From the NCBI GenBank assembly GCA_016280565.1, contig JAEEGY010000117.1, forward strand, positions 1 through 8,628: DNA of 8,628 bases, given 5' to 3'. The DNA is from Fretibacterium sp. (GTDB lineage Bacteria > Synergistota > Synergistia > Synergistales > Aminobacteriaceae). Each line of letters opens with the position of its first letter. Within the stretch, counting starts at the first letter, position 1. The position numbers were made by a program, and so were the translations under genes. Below the pieces are notes generated by a model, which was given only the letters and a program-made list of their open reading frames with translations, was not told the DNA's origin and searched no databases. Of this stretch, positions 7,231-8,628 are shown one piece after another.

Positions 7231-7922
7231 GCCGCGGCCCCCTGTCTGCGGCTCTGCCTCATGTCCGAGAGGACGAACAGGCCGTGGACGATATACGCCA
7301 GCGCGAGGTAGATCAGCATCCCAATGATGATCGTCATCATCGGCTGCATCGTCCGCGACGCGATGTTGTTGATGACCCGCGTCAGGTCCGTGATGGAAAC
7401 GTAGCCCACGACGCTGGTCCACTGGATCAGGTTGATCACCGTGGACTGGTAGACCGGCCTGGCGATGCTCACCACCTGGGGCAGCGTCACCAGACGGAAC
7501 GCCTGCAACGCGGAGAAGCCCAGCGTCCGGGCCGCCTCCACCTGCCCCCGGTCCGTCGCGCCGATGGAGGATCGCAAAAGCTCCGCAACGTGCGCCGCCA
7601 CGTTCAGCGAGAACGTGATGACCGCGATGGTCTCCGCCTCCAGGCTGCTGCGGGCAAAGACGCCGTAGTACAGCAGCATCAGCAGCATCAGCACCGGCGA
7701 CCCTCTGAGGACCACGATGTAGATCGCCGCCAGCCACCGGATGGGCTTTATGTGCGACATCCGCAGCGCGCACACCCCCGCGCCCAGCAGCGTCCCGAAG
7801 AAAACTGAAAAGGCGGAGATCCTCACCGTCGCCCACAGTCCCTTCAGGATCGTCAGCCAGGAACCGCCCTGGATCAAAAGCTTATAAAGCAGCGTCTGTA
7901 GTTCTCCAAAGTCCATTGACAT
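7227..7922 (-). CDS. Polar amino-acid ABC transporter permease (HisM/GlnP family)
   Basis: This is an inner-membrane permease of 231 residues, the family's usual size. It begins with a short cytoplasmic or amphipathic stretch and then has about five hydrophobic segments, roughly at 31-53, 62-90, 97-118, 155-178 and 194-218. The conserved EAA loop that docks onto the ATPase is clear at about 129-148 ([20 protein letters not shown]), and the RGSPVL motif near 73-78 is typical of the His/Gln/Glu subfamily. The C-terminus is short and basic. The stop overlaps the ATPase start by ATGA, and the start lies one base after the stop of the upstream cyclase-like gene. A second in-frame ATG lies two codons in (7916); the GGAG at 7927-7930 is 4 bases from the first and 10 from the second, so the exact start is uncertain. 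Only one permease is present, so a homodimer is likely unless a second gene lies off-window. Confidence 0.94.
   Translation of the reverse strand: MSMDFGELQTLLYKLLIQGGSWLTILKGLWATVRISAFSVFFGTLLGAGVCALRMSHIKPIRWLAAIYIVVLRGSPVLMLLMLLYYGVFARSSLEAETIAVITFSLNVAAHVAELLRSSIGATDRGQVEAARTLGFSALQAFRLVTLPQVVSIARPVYQSTVINLIQWTSVVGYVSITDLTRVINNIASRTMQPMMTIIIGMLIYLALAYIVHGLFVLSDMRQSRRQGAAA
7238..7243 (-). promoter_or_regulatory. Ribosome binding site for the ABC ATPase gene
   Basis: AGGGGG on the - strand, seven bases before the ATG at 7230 and within the last codons of the permease gene. It fixes the ATPase start, and so shows that the longer same-frame reading that extends upstream through the permease gene is not used. 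Confidence 0.65.
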
Positions 7923-7923
7923 C

Positions 7924-8628
7924 TCACTCCCGGTCCGGGGCGGGGAAATGACTGAGCCCCATAAAAATGCTTTTGCGTATCAGCGTGATCACCGCCAGCT
8001 GGACGGCGGCCTCGCAGCCGTCGGCGCTGGGCGCCACGCAGGCGCTGATGGAGTCGTGAAACTCGGCCTGGAGGTAGGAATCGAGGACCCGCGCCTCCAG
8101 CTCCTCGCTGCACATGGCGTCCAGCTTCCCCTCCGCAAGGGCCAGCAGGGAGGCGACGCCATAGCCGCCCCAGTTGGAGATCGTGGCCGTCACAAGGACG
8201 TCGACCTTTGCGTAGTCGGGGACGATCCCCGCCTGGCAGGGGCACTTGCAGCGGTCCCCATAGCGGACCTTCTCCCGGACCGCCGCCTCGATGTTGGCCA
8301 TGCCGATCTCGTTGCCGCCGTCGCCGATGCCGAGGGTGGCGATGCCGCGCTCCGCCGCCCCGGTGAAGAGGAAGTCCATCTTGGCCTGGCTGAGCGAGAA
8401 ATCGCAGCCCCCCATGCCGTGGATGCGCCCGTGCCGGTTCATGCCGCCGCGCTCGATGCTGATGCAGCAGGCGGGCCGGTAGCGGTCCAGAAGCTCCGCC
8501 TCCAGGCGGCGGTCCTGTTCCACATCGATGGGCAGGCCCAGGACGGCGAGGGTGGGGCAGCAGGCAAAGCCCAGCTCCGTCGAGAGGGAGTTGGGAAGCC
8601 GCTCCGGCGCCGTCACATGGAACCCGGC
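7924..8628 (-). CDS. D-glutamate cyclase-like protein (DUF4392 family), N-terminus outside window
   Basis: 234 residues are visible. The frame stays open to the right edge, so the gene starts outside; a GTG at 8616 is in frame but the residues before it look like normal interior sequence. The family, known from the C-terminal domain of mitochondrial D-glutamate cyclase (DGLUCY), converts D-glutamate to 5-oxo-D-proline. Landmarks are ISIERGG (about 56-62), the signature GIGDGGNEIGM (about 100-110) and SNWGGYG (about 151-157). A cysteine cluster C-x-C-x-C lies at about 127-131. Members I know of are near 290-300 residues, so some 60 are missing. It is the first visible gene of an operon with an amino-acid permease (1-base gap) and ATPase, which fits a role in D-glutamate or 5-oxoproline use. 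The family call rests on remembered motifs; the exact substrate is inference. Confidence 0.82.
   Translation of the reverse strand, partial: AGFHVTAPERLPNSLSTELGFACCPTLAVLGLPIDVEQDRRLEAELLDRYRPACCISIERGGMNRHGRIHGMGGCDFSLSQAKMDFLFTGAAERGIATLGIGDGGNEIGMANIEAAVREKVRYGDRCKCPCQAGIVPDYAKVDVLVTATISNWGGYGVASLLALAEGKLDAMCSEELEARVLDSYLQAEFHDSISACVAPSADGCEAAVQLAVITLIRKSIFMGLSHFPAPDRE

Noticed and set aside
7231..7836. Upstream same-frame extension of the ABC ATPase frame, giving a 596-residue reading.
   Set aside because: It overlaps the permease gene in another frame, has low-complexity Gly/Ala/Asp/Arg composition and no domain, and the true ATG at 7230 has a ribosome site and the normal ATPase N-terminus.

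Overview
The window is GC-rich bacterial chromosomal DNA with densely packed genes and no phage, IS, CRISPR, rRNA or tRNA signal that I can see. The gene set suggests an amino-acid-using anaerobe. Overall style (high GC, sbcDC, polar amino-acid ABC transporter, D-glutamate cyclase-like enzyme) would fit Synergistota or a GC-rich Firmicute, but this is a low-confidence inference because no marker in the window settles it.

Layout. Bases 2-4934 are read on the + strand. First comes the 3' three-quarters of an FGGY-family sugar/polyol kinase, entering from the left edge. After a 14-base gap come sbcD and sbcC, which overlap by four bases (GTGA) and encode the two subunits of the Mre11/Rad50-like SbcCD nuclease. 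From 4943 to the right edge everything is on the - strand. hemB (porphobilinogen synthase) converges on sbcC with only 8 bases between the stop codons. Upstream of hemB is a 122-base gap with a perfect TATAAT box, then a tight three-gene operon entering from the right edge: a D-glutamate cyclase-like (DUF4392) protein, a polar amino-acid ABC permease, and an amino-acid ABC ATPase. The last two junctions are a 1-base gap and an ATGA overlap, so these three genes are almost certainly co-transcribed and translationally coupled.

How the parts work together. SbcC and SbcD form one complex that cuts DNA hairpins and blocked ends. HemB makes porphobilinogen for tetrapyrroles (haem, sirohaem or cobamides) and appears to have its own promoter. 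The right-hand operon looks like an uptake-and-conversion module. The permease and ATPase would import an amino acid, possibly D-glutamate or a related compound, and the cyclase-like enzyme would interconvert D-glutamate and 5-oxo-D-proline. No substrate-binding protein lies in the window.

The most notable feature is the ATPase. After a complete ABC domain it continues for about 150 residues into what reads as a GHKL/anti-sigma-factor-type (RsbW-like HATPase) domain, with degenerate nucleotide-binding boxes. An ABC ATPase carrying a built-in anti-sigma-like module suggests direct coupling of transport state to a regulatory partner, and is the best candidate here for something undescribed. Smaller curiosities are a 14-base perfect palindrome centred on the sbcD start codon and a GC-rich inverted repeat inside sbcD that coincides with a short extra protein loop.
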